Shown here piece after piece: positions 41,620 to 50,331 of a DNA stretch of 64,000 bases (positions are counted from its first letter, which is position 1; each line of letters begins with the position of its first letter). The position numbers were made by a program, and so were the translations under genes. This stretch comes from Streptomyces xanthii (GTDB lineage: Bacteria > Actinomycetota > Actinomycetes > Streptomycetales > Streptomycetaceae), in the NCBI RefSeq assembly GCF_014621695.1, contig NZ_CP061281.1:2976001-3040000 (forward strand). Reading direction: 5' to 3'. The notes below the pieces were generated by a model, which saw nothing but the letters and a program-made list of their open reading frames with translations, had not been told where the DNA came from and made no database searches.

Positions 41620-42861
41620 GTGACTTCTGTGACTCCTCCCCCCGCTGAAGACGCGCGGGCCGCCACGGAGAGCTACATCAGCTCCTCGGACGCCCACAGC
41701 GCGCACAACTACCACCCGCTGCCGGTCGTCGTCGCCACGGCGGACGGGGCCTGGATGACGGATGTCGAGGGGCGCCGCTACCTCGACATGCTCGCCGGAT
41801 ACTCGGCGCTCAATTTCGGGCACGGGAACCGCCGGCTGATCGAGGCGGCGAAGGCCCAGCTGGAGCGGGTCACGCTGACCTCCCGGGCGTTCCATCACGA
41901 CCGGTTCGCGGAGTTCTGCACGGAGCTCGCCGAGCTGTGCGGCATGGAGATGGTGCTGCCGATGAACACGGGGGCGGAGGCGGTCGAGACGGCGGTGAAG
42001 ACCGCCCGCAAGTGGGGGTACCGGGTGAAGGGCGTGCCGGACGGCCGGGCCCGGATCGTGGTCGCGAGCGACAACTTCCACGGGCGGACGACGACGATCG
42101 TCAGCTTCTCCACGGATCCGGAGGCGCGGGCCGACTTCGGTCCGTACACGCCGGGGTTCGACATCGTGCCCTACGGGGATCTGGCGGCTCTGCGGGACGC
42201 GGTGACGGAGGACACCGTGGCGGTGCTGCTGGAGCCGATCCAGGGGGAGGCCGGCGTCCTGGTCCCACCGCCCGGCTATCTCACCGGGGTCCGGGAGCTG
42301 ACGCGCGAGCGGAACGTGCTGTTCATGGCGGACGAGATCCAGTCCGGGCTGGGTCGCACGGGCCGGACGTTCGCCTGTGAGCACGAGGGCGTGGTGCCCG
42401 ACGTCTACGTGCTGGGCAAGGCGCTCGGCGGCGGTGTGGTCCCGGTGTCGGCGGTCGTGTCGAGCGAGGAGGTGCTGGGTGTCTTCCGGCCGGGCGAGCA
42501 CGGATCGACGTTCGGCGGGAATCCGCTGGCCTGCGCGGTCGCGCTGGAGGTGATCGCGATGCTGCGGACCGGGGAGTTCCAGAAGCGGGCCGCGGAACTC
42601 GGGGACCACCTGCACGCGGTGCTGGGCCTGCTGGCCGGGGCGGGCAAGGTGGCGCAGGTGCGCGGGCGCGGGCTCTGGGCGGGTGTCGACATCGATCCGT
42701 CGCACGGTACGGGCCGGGAGATCTCGGAGAAGTTGATGGACCGGGGCGTCCTGGTGAAGGACACCCACGGCTCCACGATCCGGATCGCCCCGCCCCTGGT
42801 GATCAGTAAGGAGGACCTGGACTGGGGGCTCGACCAGCTCCGTGCGGTACTCGGCGCGTGA
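41620..42861 (+). CDS. rocD: Ornithine aminotransferase
   Basis: 413 residues. Class III aminotransferase features: [20 protein letters not shown] (typical OAT N-terminus), [52 protein letters not shown], and the PLP lysine in [17 protein letters not shown]. It converts ornithine and 2-oxoglutarate to glutamate semialdehyde and glutamate. GTG 41620 has GGAG five bases upstream. It diverges from glyA; its promoter must lie near the riboswitch 5' end (41492-41610). Confidence 0.94.
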   Translation: MTSVTPPPAEDARAATESYISSSDAHSAHNYHPLPVVVATADGAWMTDVEGRRYLDMLAGYSALNFGHGNRRLIEAAKAQLERVTLTSRAFHHDRFAEFCTELAELCGMEMVLPMNTGAEAVETAVKTARKWGYRVKGVPDGRARIVVASDNFHGRTTTIVSFSTDPEARADFGPYTPGFDIVPYGDLAALRDAVTEDTVAVLLEPIQGEAGVLVPPPGYLTGVRELTRERNVLFMADEIQSGLGRTGRTFACEHEGVVPDVYVLGKALGGGVVPVSAVVSSEEVLGVFRPGEHGSTFGGNPLACAVALEVIAMLRTGEFQKRAAELGDHLHAVLGLLAGAGKVAQVRGRGLWAGVDIDPSHGTGREISEKLMDRGVLVKDTHGSTIRIAPPLVISKEDLDWGLDQLRAVLGA

Positions 42862-42916
42862 TCGGCGGCGCCCGGAGATATCCGTCGTTCCTTGACAACT
42901 GAAGAGTGCAGAAGTC

Positions 42917-42945
42917 CCGGCCCGCCCTCGCGTCGGGCGGGCCGG
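42917..42945. terminator. Bidirectional terminator between rocD and the GSP-synthase-like gene
   Basis: CCGGCCCGCC (42917-42926) pairs with GGCGGGCCGG (42936-42945), 9-base loop. Both flanking genes converge here. A TTGACA-like hexamer lies just upstream at 42893. Confidence 0.8.
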
Positions 42946-42970
42946 CGAGCCCCTCCGGTCCGGTCGGCGG

Positions 42971-44170
42971 CTAGAGGATGACGTGGGGCAGGAAGCGGGC
43001 GTACTCGTCCGTGACCAGGCCCGCGGACTCACGGATTCCGAGGCCGGCCGCTTCGTTCTCGACGACCCAGGCGCCGAGGACGACACGGTTGCCGTCGAAG
43101 TCGGGCAGAGGCATCAGCTCCTGGTAGCAGCAGGCCTCGTCGCGTGACTTTGGAGCCGGATCCTGTGCGCCCGCTTCGTGGAGGGTGACGCCCGCTCCTT
43201 CGCGCCCGAGGAGCGGCTTGGTCACGTAGCCGGTGGTGTCGGCGAGTTCTCGGGGCCCGTCCAGGTAGGCCGGCAGAAGGTTCGGGTGGCCGGGGAAGAG
43301 TTCCCAGAGCACGGCGAGGAGTGCCTTGTTGGAGAGGAGCATCTTCCAGGCGGGTTCGATCCAGAGGGTGGTGCCGGTGCCGCCGCCGTTGTCGAGCGTG
43401 TCGAGGACGTGCGGGGCGAACCGGTCCGTGGTGAGCCACTCCCAGGGGTAGAGCTTGAAGCAGCTGCGGATGAAGCGGAGCTTCTTGTCCACGAAGCGGC
43501 GTGACAGCCGGTCCCAGCCGATGTCCTCGACGGAGATCGCTTCCGTGTCCAGGCCGGCCTGTTCGGCGGTCTCCCGGAGGTACGCCACGGTCATGAGGTC
43601 CTCGCCGAGTTCATCGGCGGCGGAGTGCGCGAAGTACAGGGGGCTGCCGGGCGGGAGCAGTGCGGCCTGCTTCTTCCAGGCGTCGACGAGTCGTTCGTGA
43701 AGGGAGTTCCACTGGTCGGCGCCCGGGAAGCGTTCCTCCATCCAGAACCACTGCGGGCCCGCGGCCTCGATGAGGGAGGTGGGGGTGTCGGCGTTGTACT
43801 CCAGCAGTTTCGCCGGGGCCCCGGTGCGACTGTCGTAGTGGAGGTCGAACCGCCCGTAGACGGAGGGCAGTTCGTCGCGCCGGCGCCAGGACTCGCGGAC
43901 CAGGTCGGCCAGGCGGGGGTCCGTGATGCCGAGGTCGGCGAGGCGGTCCTGGCTGACGAGGTGCTCGGCCGCGGCCAGGGACATCTCGTGGAGTTCTTCG
44001 ACGACCTCCTCCAGCGCCTCGACCTCGGGCAACGAGAACGCGTAGTAGGCGCTCTCGTCCCAGTACGGGCGCAGGGAGTCGTCCGGGTAGCGGGTCAGGG
44101 GGTAGATGAGCCCCTGCTCCTCGACGGTCTGCTGCCAACCGTCGCGGGGTTCTATCGTGTGGCGTTCCAT
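42971..44170 (-). CDS. Glutathionylspermidine synthase-like ATP-grasp protein
   Basis: 399 residues matching the GSP_synth ATP-grasp domain: LIYPLTRYPDDSLRPYWDES, RFDLHYDSRTGAPAKLLEYN (ligand residues), SLIEAAGPQWFWMEERFP, TTLWIEPAWKMLLSNKALLA, VTKPLLGREGAGVTL and ELMPLPDFDGNRVVLGAWVV. In trypanosomes and E. coli Gsp the domain joins glutathione to spermidine, but actinobacteria make mycothiol, not glutathione, and the amidase half is absent. As with E. coli YgiC/YjfC, the true substrate is unknown. Seven bases after the lipoprotein gene, same strand. Confidence 0.9.
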   Translation of the reverse strand: MERHTIEPRDGWQQTVEEQGLIYPLTRYPDDSLRPYWDESAYYAFSLPEVEALEEVVEELHEMSLAAAEHLVSQDRLADLGITDPRLADLVRESWRRRDELPSVYGRFDLHYDSRTGAPAKLLEYNADTPTSLIEAAGPQWFWMEERFPGADQWNSLHERLVDAWKKQAALLPPGSPLYFAHSAADELGEDLMTVAYLRETAEQAGLDTEAISVEDIGWDRLSRRFVDKKLRFIRSCFKLYPWEWLTTDRFAPHVLDTLDNGGGTGTTLWIEPAWKMLLSNKALLAVLWELFPGHPNLLPAYLDGPRELADTTGYVTKPLLGREGAGVTLHEAGAQDPAPKSRDEACCYQELMPLPDFDGNRVVLGAWVVENEAAGLGIRESAGLVTDEYARFLPHVIL

Positions 44171-44177
44171 GGTGGGA

Positions 44178-44555
44178 TCAGCCGCCTCCGGAGCCGGAGC
44201 CCGAGCAGCCGAAGCCTCCCCGGTCGACGGCCTCGCTGCGGCTGAAGGTGCCGTAGTCGGCGTACCGGCCGCTGACGTCGGCGTCGTAGTACCAGTCGCC
44301 GTCGACCCGGCTGCCGCGGCTGGTGCCGCTAGCGCTGCCGCCCGTTCCGGTCTTGCGCCCCTTGCCGGCCGAGCTCGAACCGGACTTGCAGTACTGGTCG
44401 CTGACGACCTTGTAGCCGTTGACCACGTCGTAGCTGTCGCGGTCGACGCAGCGCCGGTCCGGCTCGGATCCGCACGAGGTCAGGGCTGTCGCGAGCACGC
44501 CCATGCCGCCGAGCACGACCGTGCTGGACCGCAGTCGTCGTCTGTTCTCCGCCAT
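44178..44555 (-). CDS. Small lipoprotein paired with the GSP-synthase-like gene
   Basis: 125 residues. Lipobox ALTSC at about residues 24-28; the mature part starts with four Cys (SCGSEPDRRCVDRDSY, DQYCKSG) and a YDVVNGYKVVSDQYC block, then Ser/Gly-rich, ending SRSEAVDRGGFGCSGSGSGG. The pair repeats the E. coli ygiB-ygiC/yjfM-yjfC arrangement (DUF1190 lipoprotein plus GSP-synthase-like enzyme), and the RGGFG ending is reminiscent of that family. Likely the first gene of a two-gene operon. Confidence 0.82.
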   Translation of the reverse strand: MAENRRRLRSSTVVLGGMGVLATALTSCGSEPDRRCVDRDSYDVVNGYKVVSDQYCKSGSSSAGKGRKTGTGGSASGTSRGSRVDGDWYYDADVSGRYADYGTFSRSEAVDRGGFGCSGSGSGGG

Positions 44556-44746
44556 TGGTTGAGCTCCCCCGTTCCACCGGCGCCGTCCGAGTGCGGAAGG
44601 CCGGCGCCCGCATGATGCGGCGCACTGAATTCACGGCCCAGTTCGCCACGGTCGGTGATTGTCGGCGGCCAGCGTAGAAGAACACGTCGGTGGTCCGCAC
44701 CATGGCTCCGAGGGTGGGGTCCGCATCGTTCCTCTAGGGTCGCTCC

Positions 44747-45610
44747 GTGCCTATTGGAATGATTTGTGCGCTGGGTTCCGCGTTGTGCTTCGGGACAGCG
44801 TCCGTGCTTCAGGCGATGGCGGCGCAGGCCACGGCACCGGGGACGGGGTCGGGAGTCGATCCGGCGCTCCTGGTACGGGCGTTGCGGCAGTGGCGGTATC
44901 TGGCGGGACTCGCCCTCGACGGCCTCGGGTTCGTGCTGCAGGTCGTGGCGCTGCGGTCGCTGCCCATCTACGCCGTCGGCGCGGCGCTGGCCGCGAGCTT
45001 GGCCGTCACGGCCGTCGTGGCGGCCCGGTTGCTGCGGGTGCGGTTGAGCGGGGCGGAGTGGGGTGCGGTCGGGGCCGTGTGCGCGGGGCTCGCGATGTTG
45101 GGTCTGGCGTCGGGTGCGGAGGGCGATCAGGCCGGTTCGGACGCGCTGCGGTTCGCCATGCTCGGGGTGGCGGTGGGCGTTCTGGGGCTCGGGGCGGTGG
45201 CGGGCCGGCTGCCGGGGCGGGGGCGGGCGCTCGCGTTGGGATTGGGGGCGGGCTTCGGGTTCGGGGTGGTCGAGGTGAGCGTGCGGCTCATCGATGAACT
45301 GTCGCCGGGAGCATTGCTGACCAATCCGGCGCTGTATGCGCTGCTGGTGGGCGGGGGTGCGGCCTTCCTGCTGCTGACGTCGGCGCTCCAGCGGGGCTCG
45401 GTGACGGTGGCCACGGCCGGGATGGTCGTCGGGGAGACGGTGGGGCCCGCGTTGGTGGGTGTGGTGTGGCTGGGCGATCGGACGCGGCCCGGGCTGGAGT
45501 GGCTGGCGGTGACGGGGTTCGTGGTGGCGGTGGCAGGGGCGCTCGCGCTGGCGCGGTTCGGGGAGGCGCCGGGAGTCGAGGAGGTGGATCCGGTGCGGGT
45601 GAGGGACTGA
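44747..45610 (+). CDS. EamA/DMT-type integral membrane transporter
   Basis: 287 residues with nine to ten predicted helices, beginning MPIGMICALGSALCFGTASV. Two-fold repeats (LYALLVGGGAAFLLLTSALQ, GMVVGETVGPALVGVVWLGD) fit the drug/metabolite transporter superfamily. Substrate unknown. The start is GTG at 44747. The third-position G bias is strong throughout. It converges with the MocR gene. Confidence 0.87.
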   Translation: MPIGMICALGSALCFGTASVLQAMAAQATAPGTGSGVDPALLVRALRQWRYLAGLALDGLGFVLQVVALRSLPIYAVGAALAASLAVTAVVAARLLRVRLSGAEWGAVGAVCAGLAMLGLASGAEGDQAGSDALRFAMLGVAVGVLGLGAVAGRLPGRGRALALGLGAGFGFGVVEVSVRLIDELSPGALLTNPALYALLVGGGAAFLLLTSALQRGSVTVATAGMVVGETVGPALVGVVWLGDRTRPGLEWLAVTGFVVAVAGALALARFGEAPGVEEVDPVRVRD

Positions 45611-45693
45611 GCGCTGCCGCCTCGGTTGCCCGGCTCCAGTCCAGCGCCGGCTCCGGCTCCGGCTTAGGCCTGGCCTGGTGCTGGGTCCGGCGT

Positions 45694-47211
45694 CTACGGC
45701 AGCACCCTGCACAGGGCGTCGAGGGCACCGGACCAGGCGTGGTCGGCGGGGGTTCCGTAGCCGACCACCAGGGCGTCGGGGCGAGGTACGGACGGGGCGG
45801 CGTGGGGGTGGCGGTAGGTGGAGAGACCGGTGACGCCGAGGCTCTGCCAGGCGGCGGCACGGACCACGGACTGTTCGGTTCCGGGCGGAAGTTGGAGGAC
45901 GGCGTGGAGGCCGGCGGCGATTCCGGTGGCGTGGACGGTGGGCGCGCGTTCCGCGAGGGCTTCGACGAGTTGGTCGCGGCGGCGGCGATAGCGGAGGCGG
46001 GCGCTGCGCAGGTGGCGGTCGTAGGCACCGGAGTTCAGGAACTCGGCGAGGGTGAGCTGGTCGAGGACGCCGCAGGACCAGTCGCTGGGGCCCTTCGCGT
46101 CGGCGACCTCCTGGGCGACGGACTCGGGCAGCACCATCCAGCCGAGGCGCAGGCCCGGGGCCAGGGACTTGCTCGCGGTGCCGAGGTAGACGACGCGGTC
46201 GGGGTCCAGGCCTTGGAGGGCGCCGACGGGCTGCCGGTCGTAGCGGAACTCGCCGTCGTAGTCGTCCTCGAGGATCAGAGCGCCGGTGCGGCGGGCCCAG
46301 TCGACGACGGCGGCACGCCGGTCCGGGTGGAGGGGGACGCCGATGGGGAACTGGTGGGCGGGAGTCAGCAGAACCGCACCCACGGCCGGGAGGAGCGAGG
46401 GGGAGGTGGAGCGCCGGGAGGGGGCCGGGGTGCCGGCAGGCGCGGGGGTGGGGGCGTGGCGGGTGGGAGAGGGAAGAACGGGGTGGGCATCCAACTCGAC
46501 GGTGTTCGTGCCGAGTTCGTCCAGTGGGAGGGGGTGGGTGCGGAGGGACGTGCGGGTGAGGATGTCCCAGTGGGCGTCGAGGCCGTAGCTCTCCACGGCG
46601 ACGTCCCGGACGCCCCGACGGTGGAGGACCTCGCCGAGGAGCCGTAGGCCGTGGACGAAGCCGGCGCAGATGACGATGCGGTCGGGGTCGGCGTGGACGC
46701 CGCGGGCGCGGGCGAGGTAGCCGGCGAGGGCGCTGCGGAGTTCGGGGCGGCCGCGGGGGTCGCCGTAGCCGAGGGCGTCGTTCGGGGCGGCGGTCAGGGC
46801 GCGGCGGGCCGCCTTGAGCCATTCGGCGCGGGGGAAGGAGGCGAGGTCGGGGCTGCCGGGGTCGAGGTTGTGGCGCGGGGAGCCCGTGGTGCGGCGGGCG
46901 GGGGCGCGGGGTGGGCGGGGGGCTTCCACGGGGCGTTCGGCGACGCGGGTGCCGGAGCCCTGGCGGGCGGTGAGCCAGCCTTCGGCCACAAGGTCGGCGT
47001 AGGAGTCGGCGACGGTGTTGCGGGCGATGCCGAGGTCGACGGCGAGGGTGCGGGAGGACGGCAGGCGGGTGCCGGGGGCGAGGCGGCCGCTGCGGACGGC
47101 TTCGCGGAGCGCGTCGGTGAGGCCGCGGCGCAGGCCGGAGCCCGTGGGCTCGATGTGCAGGTCGATGCCGAGTGCCTGCCGGGAGGCCGAAGTGGCCCAG
47201 GAATCCTCCAT
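45694..47211 (-). CDS. MocR/PdxR-type regulator (GntR helix-turn-helix fused to aminotransferase)
   Basis: 505 residues from ATG 47211. An N-terminal GntR winged helix (about 15-85; GLRRGLTDALREAVRSGRLA, PGTRLPSSRTLAVDLGIARN, AEGWLTARQGSGTRV), then an aminotransferase class I-like domain from about 130, with NDALGYGDPRGRPELRSAL, LILEDDYDGEFRYD and the PLP lysine in YLGTASKSLAPGLRLGWM. A Pro/Ala/Thr insert interrupts the domain near residues 265-290. Such proteins use PLP-linked ligands to control vitamin B6 or amino-compound genes. It is divergent from the AhpD-like operon, its likely target. Confidence 0.93.
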   Translation of the reverse strand: MEDSWATSASRQALGIDLHIEPTGSGLRRGLTDALREAVRSGRLAPGTRLPSSRTLAVDLGIARNTVADSYADLVAEGWLTARQGSGTRVAERPVEAPRPPRAPARRTTGSPRHNLDPGSPDLASFPRAEWLKAARRALTAAPNDALGYGDPRGRPELRSALAGYLARARGVHADPDRIVICAGFVHGLRLLGEVLHRRGVRDVAVESYGLDAHWDILTRTSLRTHPLPLDELGTNTVELDAHPVLPSPTRHAPTPAPAGTPAPSRRSTSPSLLPAVGAVLLTPAHQFPIGVPLHPDRRAAVVDWARRTGALILEDDYDGEFRYDRQPVGALQGLDPDRVVYLGTASKSLAPGLRLGWMVLPESVAQEVADAKGPSDWSCGVLDQLTLAEFLNSGAYDRHLRSARLRYRRRRDQLVEALAERAPTVHATGIAAGLHAVLQLPPGTEQSVVRAAAWQSLGVTGLSTYRHPHAAPSVPRPDALVVGYGTPADHAWSGALDALCRVLP

Positions 47212-47257
47212 GGAAATGGACCATACCCCTGGGCTAATGCGTTCGTAGGGTCGTGGC
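47212..47257. promoter_or_regulatory. Short divergent promoter region, MocR / AhpD-like operon
   Basis: Only 46 bases separate the two starts, with GGGCTAATGCGTTCGTAGGG on the plus strand. Promoters must overlap coding sequence or each other; MocR sites are expected here. Confidence 0.45.
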
Positions 47258-47836
47258 ATGACCACGAGCGAGACGGACCAGGTGAACGGGATGAACGAGG
47301 CCGGCGAGAGCGGTGCGGCGCGGGACGGTGGCGGCGGGGCCGACGCGGGGGCGGGTCGCGCCCTGGTGCACGAGCACAGCCCGCGGCTGGACTGGGCGCG
47401 GCATGCGCCGGAGGTCTACAAGGCGATGGTCCGGCTGGACGCGGCAGCCCGTAAGGGGCTGGATCCGGTGACGTACGAGCTGGTCAAGATCCGGGCGTCG
47501 CAGATCAACCACTGCGCGTTCTGTGTCGACATGCACAGCAAGGACGCGCTGGCCGCCGGGGAGAGCGTGGAGCGGATCGTGCAGCTCAGTGCGTGGGAGG
47601 AGTCGAAGCACTTCTACACGGCGAAGGAGGTGGCGGCGCTCGCGCTGACGGAGGCGATCACGGTGCTGACGGACGGGTTCGTGCCGGACGACGTGTACGA
47701 GGAGGCGGCGCGGCTGTACGGGGAGGAGGAGCTGGCGCAGTTGATCGCGGCGATCACGACGATCAACGCCTGGAACCGGTTCGGGGTGTCGACGCGGATG
47801 GTCGCGGGGCACTACAAGCCGGCGGCCGCCAAGTGA
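47258..47836 (+). CDS. AhpD-like carboxymuconolactone decarboxylase-family protein, copy 1
   Basis: 192 residues. A 45-residue Gly/Ala-rich N-terminal stretch precedes the CMD/AhpD fold, with the redox CxxC-His motif in INHCAFCVDMHSKDAL and the conserved block LALTEAITVLTDGFVPDDVY. AhpD-type proteins are alkylhydroperoxidases with a reactive Cys pair. It overlaps copy 2 by four bases (GTGA). Confidence 0.9.
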   Translation: MTTSETDQVNGMNEAGESGAARDGGGGADAGAGRALVHEHSPRLDWARHAPEVYKAMVRLDAAARKGLDPVTYELVKIRASQINHCAFCVDMHSKDALAAGESVERIVQLSAWEESKHFYTAKEVAALALTEAITVLTDGFVPDDVYEEAARLYGEEELAQLIAAITTINAWNRFGVSTRMVAGHYKPAAAK

Positions 47837-48282
47837 CGGCTCGCACCACCGTGTTGGCGCCACAGGTGCGGGACGCGATGGTGGCTTTGGGGGCGGCGGC
47901 GAAGAAGGGGCTCGGGGATCCCGTGCTCGCCGAGTTGGTGATGATCCGGGCGTCGCAGATCAACGCGTGCGCGTTCTGCCTGGACATGCACGTCGATGTC
48001 GCGGTGGAGAAGAACGGGGAGGGGGCCGAGCGGATCGCGTTGCTGAACGCGTGGCGGGAGGCCGGCGAGCTCTACAGCGAGCGGGAGCGGGCGGCGCTGG
48101 CGCTGACCGAGGCGGTGACGGTGCTGACGGACGGGTTCGTGCCGGACGACGTGTTCGAGCAGGCCGCGAAGTATTTCGACGAGGCCGAACTCGCGCATCT
48201 TCTCGGGGTGATCACGGTCATCAACAGTTGGAACCGGCTGATGGTCAGCCGGCGTATCGAGCCTGGAGGGCCGGCCTGGTGA
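47833..48282 (+). CDS. AhpD-like carboxymuconolactone decarboxylase-family protein, copy 2
   Basis: 149 residues. Same fold as its neighbour with INACAFCLDMHVDVAV (CxxC-His) and LALTEAVTVLTDGFVPDDVF; the two differ mainly in the missing N-terminal extension. Tandem duplication is evident at DNA and protein level. It overlaps the next gene by four bases (GTGA), so three genes form one coupled operon. Confidence 0.9.
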   Translation: MTARTTVLAPQVRDAMVALGAAAKKGLGDPVLAELVMIRASQINACAFCLDMHVDVAVEKNGEGAERIALLNAWREAGELYSERERAALALTEAVTVLTDGFVPDDVFEQAAKYFDEAELAHLLGVITVINSWNRLMVSRRIEPGGPAW

Positions 48283-49055
48283 GTGCCGTCGAGACGTTCC
48301 GCGCGCTGCATCACGGGCGCTCCCCCGCCGATCCGCTCGTGCTGCCCGGACCGTGGGACGCGGCCAGTGCGCGGGTCTTCGAGGAAGCGGGGTTCCCTGC
48401 CCTGGCGACGCCGAGCGCGGGGGTCGCGGCGTCGCTCGGGTACGAGGACGGGCGGACGCCGGCGGAGGAGATGTTCGCGGCGGTGGCCCGGATCGTGCGG
48501 TCGGTGTCGGTCCCGGTGTCGGCGGACATCGAGGGCGGGTACGGGATGGCCCCGAAGGAGCTGGTGGAGCGGCTGCTCGCGACGGGGGCGGTCGGCTGCA
48601 ACCTGGAGGAATCGGAGCCGGCGGACAGTGGTTCCGGGGCTGGTGCTGCTGCCGGTGCCGGTGCCGGTGGCCGGGCGGGTACGGGGCTCAAGGACGCGGC
48701 GCGGCACGCGGACTGGCTGGCCGAGGTGCGGGCGGTGGCCGGTGAGGAGGTCGTGCTGAACGCGCGCATCGACACGTTCATCCGGGGTGCGGCGGATCCG
48801 GTCGGGGAGGCCATCGAGCGGGCCCGCCTGTACGTCGATGCCGGGGCGGACTGCGTGTATCCGATCGGTGCGCCGGCCGAGGTGCTGCCGCGGCTGCGGG
48901 CCGGGATCGAGGGGCCGGTGAACGTGGGGGCGCCGCCGGGTGGGCCTTCGCTGCGGGAGTGGGGCGAGTTGGGGGCGACGCGGATCACGTTCGGGCCGGG
49001 CCTGCAGCGCAGGGCGACCGCGGCGCTGCGGGAGATCGCGGACCAGCTCCGCTGA
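48279..49055 (+). CDS. Isocitrate lyase/PEP mutase-superfamily protein
   Basis: 258 residues. PEP mutase/ICL fold: PLVLPGPWDAASARVFEEAG, TPSAGVAASLGYEDGR, PVSADIEGGYGMAPKELVER (Mg site), GAVGCNLEESE, ARIDTFIRGAADPVGEAIER and GPVNVGAPPGGPSLREWGEL. An Ala/Gly-rich insert (GSGAGAAAGAGAGGRAGTG) sits after the EESEP loop near the active site and comes from repetitive DNA. It acts on a 2- or 3-carbon C-C or C-P bond, unknown which. Last gene of the operon controlled by the divergent MocR. Confidence 0.9.
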   Translation: MSAVETFRALHHGRSPADPLVLPGPWDAASARVFEEAGFPALATPSAGVAASLGYEDGRTPAEEMFAAVARIVRSVSVPVSADIEGGYGMAPKELVERLLATGAVGCNLEESEPADSGSGAGAAAGAGAGGRAGTGLKDAARHADWLAEVRAVAGEEVVLNARIDTFIRGAADPVGEAIERARLYVDAGADCVYPIGAPAEVLPRLRAGIEGPVNVGAPPGGPSLREWGELGATRITFGPGLQRRATAALREIADQLR

Positions 49056-49287
49056 GCGGCACATTGGCACCAATGCCGGTGCCGGTTGGGTGTCGGCACC
49101 AGTACGGGCGCCGCTCCCGGTGGCGCTCCCAGCGCCGCACCCAACGTCGCTCCCGATGGACGAGATGCCCCGGGAGGAAAGATGGCGCCGGGTGCCCCCG
49201 TCAGGAGGGGCACCCGGCAATGAGGAACCTGCCCCGTCGGTGGGGCGGCCACGCCTCGGGGGGCGGGGAGTTGGTCCGGATGTGGGG

Positions 49288-50328
49288 TTACTTGGGGAGC
49301 CAGGCCTGCCACGTGGAGCGGTGGCGGTCGACCCACTTCTTGGCGGCCTGCTCCGGGGTGAGCTTCTGCTCGGCGATCATGAGGGAGACCTCGTTCTGGT
49401 CCTCCGTCGTCCAGCGGAAGTTCTTCAGGAGGGCCGCGGCCTTGCCGCCGTCCTTGGAGAAGTCGGCGTTGAGGTACTTCTGCAGCGGCGTCTTCGGGTA
49501 GGCGCAGGTGATCGCGTCCGGGTCGGCGTCGCAGCCGTCCTTGTACGGCGGCAGCTTCACTTCCGTCATGGGCACCTTCTTGAAGAGCCACTGCGGCTGG
49601 TACCAGTAGGTCAGGAAGGGCTTCTTCTGCTTGGCGAACTGCTTGATCTGGGTGATCTGAGCGGCTTCGGAGCCGGAGAAGACGACCTGGTAGTTCAGCT
49701 TCAGGTTCTTGACCAGCGCCTTGTCGTTGGTGACGTAGGACGGGGAGCCGTCCAGGAGCTGGCCCTTGCCGCCGCTCTCGGCGGTCTTCAGCTGGGAGGC
49801 GTACTTGTTGAGGTTCTTCCAGTTCGTGACGTCGGGGTGCTGCTTGGCGAAGTACGTCGGGACGAACCAGCCGATGTGTCCGGTGACGCCGAGGTCGCCG
49901 CCGTTCACGATCGTCTTCTTGTCCTTGACGTAGCGGGCCTCCTGGTCGGGGTGGCCCCAGTCCTCCAGGATCGCGTCGACGCGGCCCTGGCTGAGGGCGT
50001 CCCAGGCGGGGATCTCGTCGACCTGGACGGTGTCGACGCGGTAGCCGAGTTCGTGCTCCAGGAGGTACTGGGCGACGGCGACGTTGGCCTGGGCGCCGAC
50101 CCAGGACTGGACGGAGAGGGTCACCGTCTTGGCGCCGTGGGCATTGGCGTACGGGGAGGACTGCTTGGTCATGTCGGCGGCGCCACAGCCGGTGACCACC
50201 AGCAGGGCACCGGCCCCGGCGACGGCCGCCAGCGTCCTGCGACGGCGCGTGCTGAAGAGTCGGTTGCCGAAGAGTCGGTTGTTGGAGGGACGGCTACTGA
50301 AGGGGCGGTTGCTGAAAGGGCCTCGCAT
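49288..50328 (-). CDS. Glycine betaine-type ABC transporter substrate-binding lipoprotein (OpuAC-like)
   Basis: 346 residues. The N-terminus has five tandem pentapeptides (residues 4-28, consensus (P/L)FSNR) before the signal helix and lipobox VVTGCG. The mature domain is OpuAC-like: VTLSVQSWVGAQANVAVAQY, VDTVQVDEIPAWDALSQGRV, ILEDWGHPDQEARYVKDKKT, HIGWFVPTYF, and PFLTYWYQPQWLFKKVPM, with several Trp/Tyr that would form an aromatic betaine cage. It follows the permease by three bases. Confidence 0.94.
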   Translation of the reverse strand: MRGPFSNRPFSSRPSNNRLFGNRLFSTRRRRTLAAVAGAGALLVVTGCGAADMTKQSSPYANAHGAKTVTLSVQSWVGAQANVAVAQYLLEHELGYRVDTVQVDEIPAWDALSQGRVDAILEDWGHPDQEARYVKDKKTIVNGGDLGVTGHIGWFVPTYFAKQHPDVTNWKNLNKYASQLKTAESGGKGQLLDGSPSYVTNDKALVKNLKLNYQVVFSGSEAAQITQIKQFAKQKKPFLTYWYQPQWLFKKVPMTEVKLPPYKDGCDADPDAITCAYPKTPLQKYLNADFSKDGGKAAALLKNFRWTTEDQNEVSLMIAEQKLTPEQAAKKWVDRHRSTWQAWLPK

Positions 50329-50331
50329 GGT

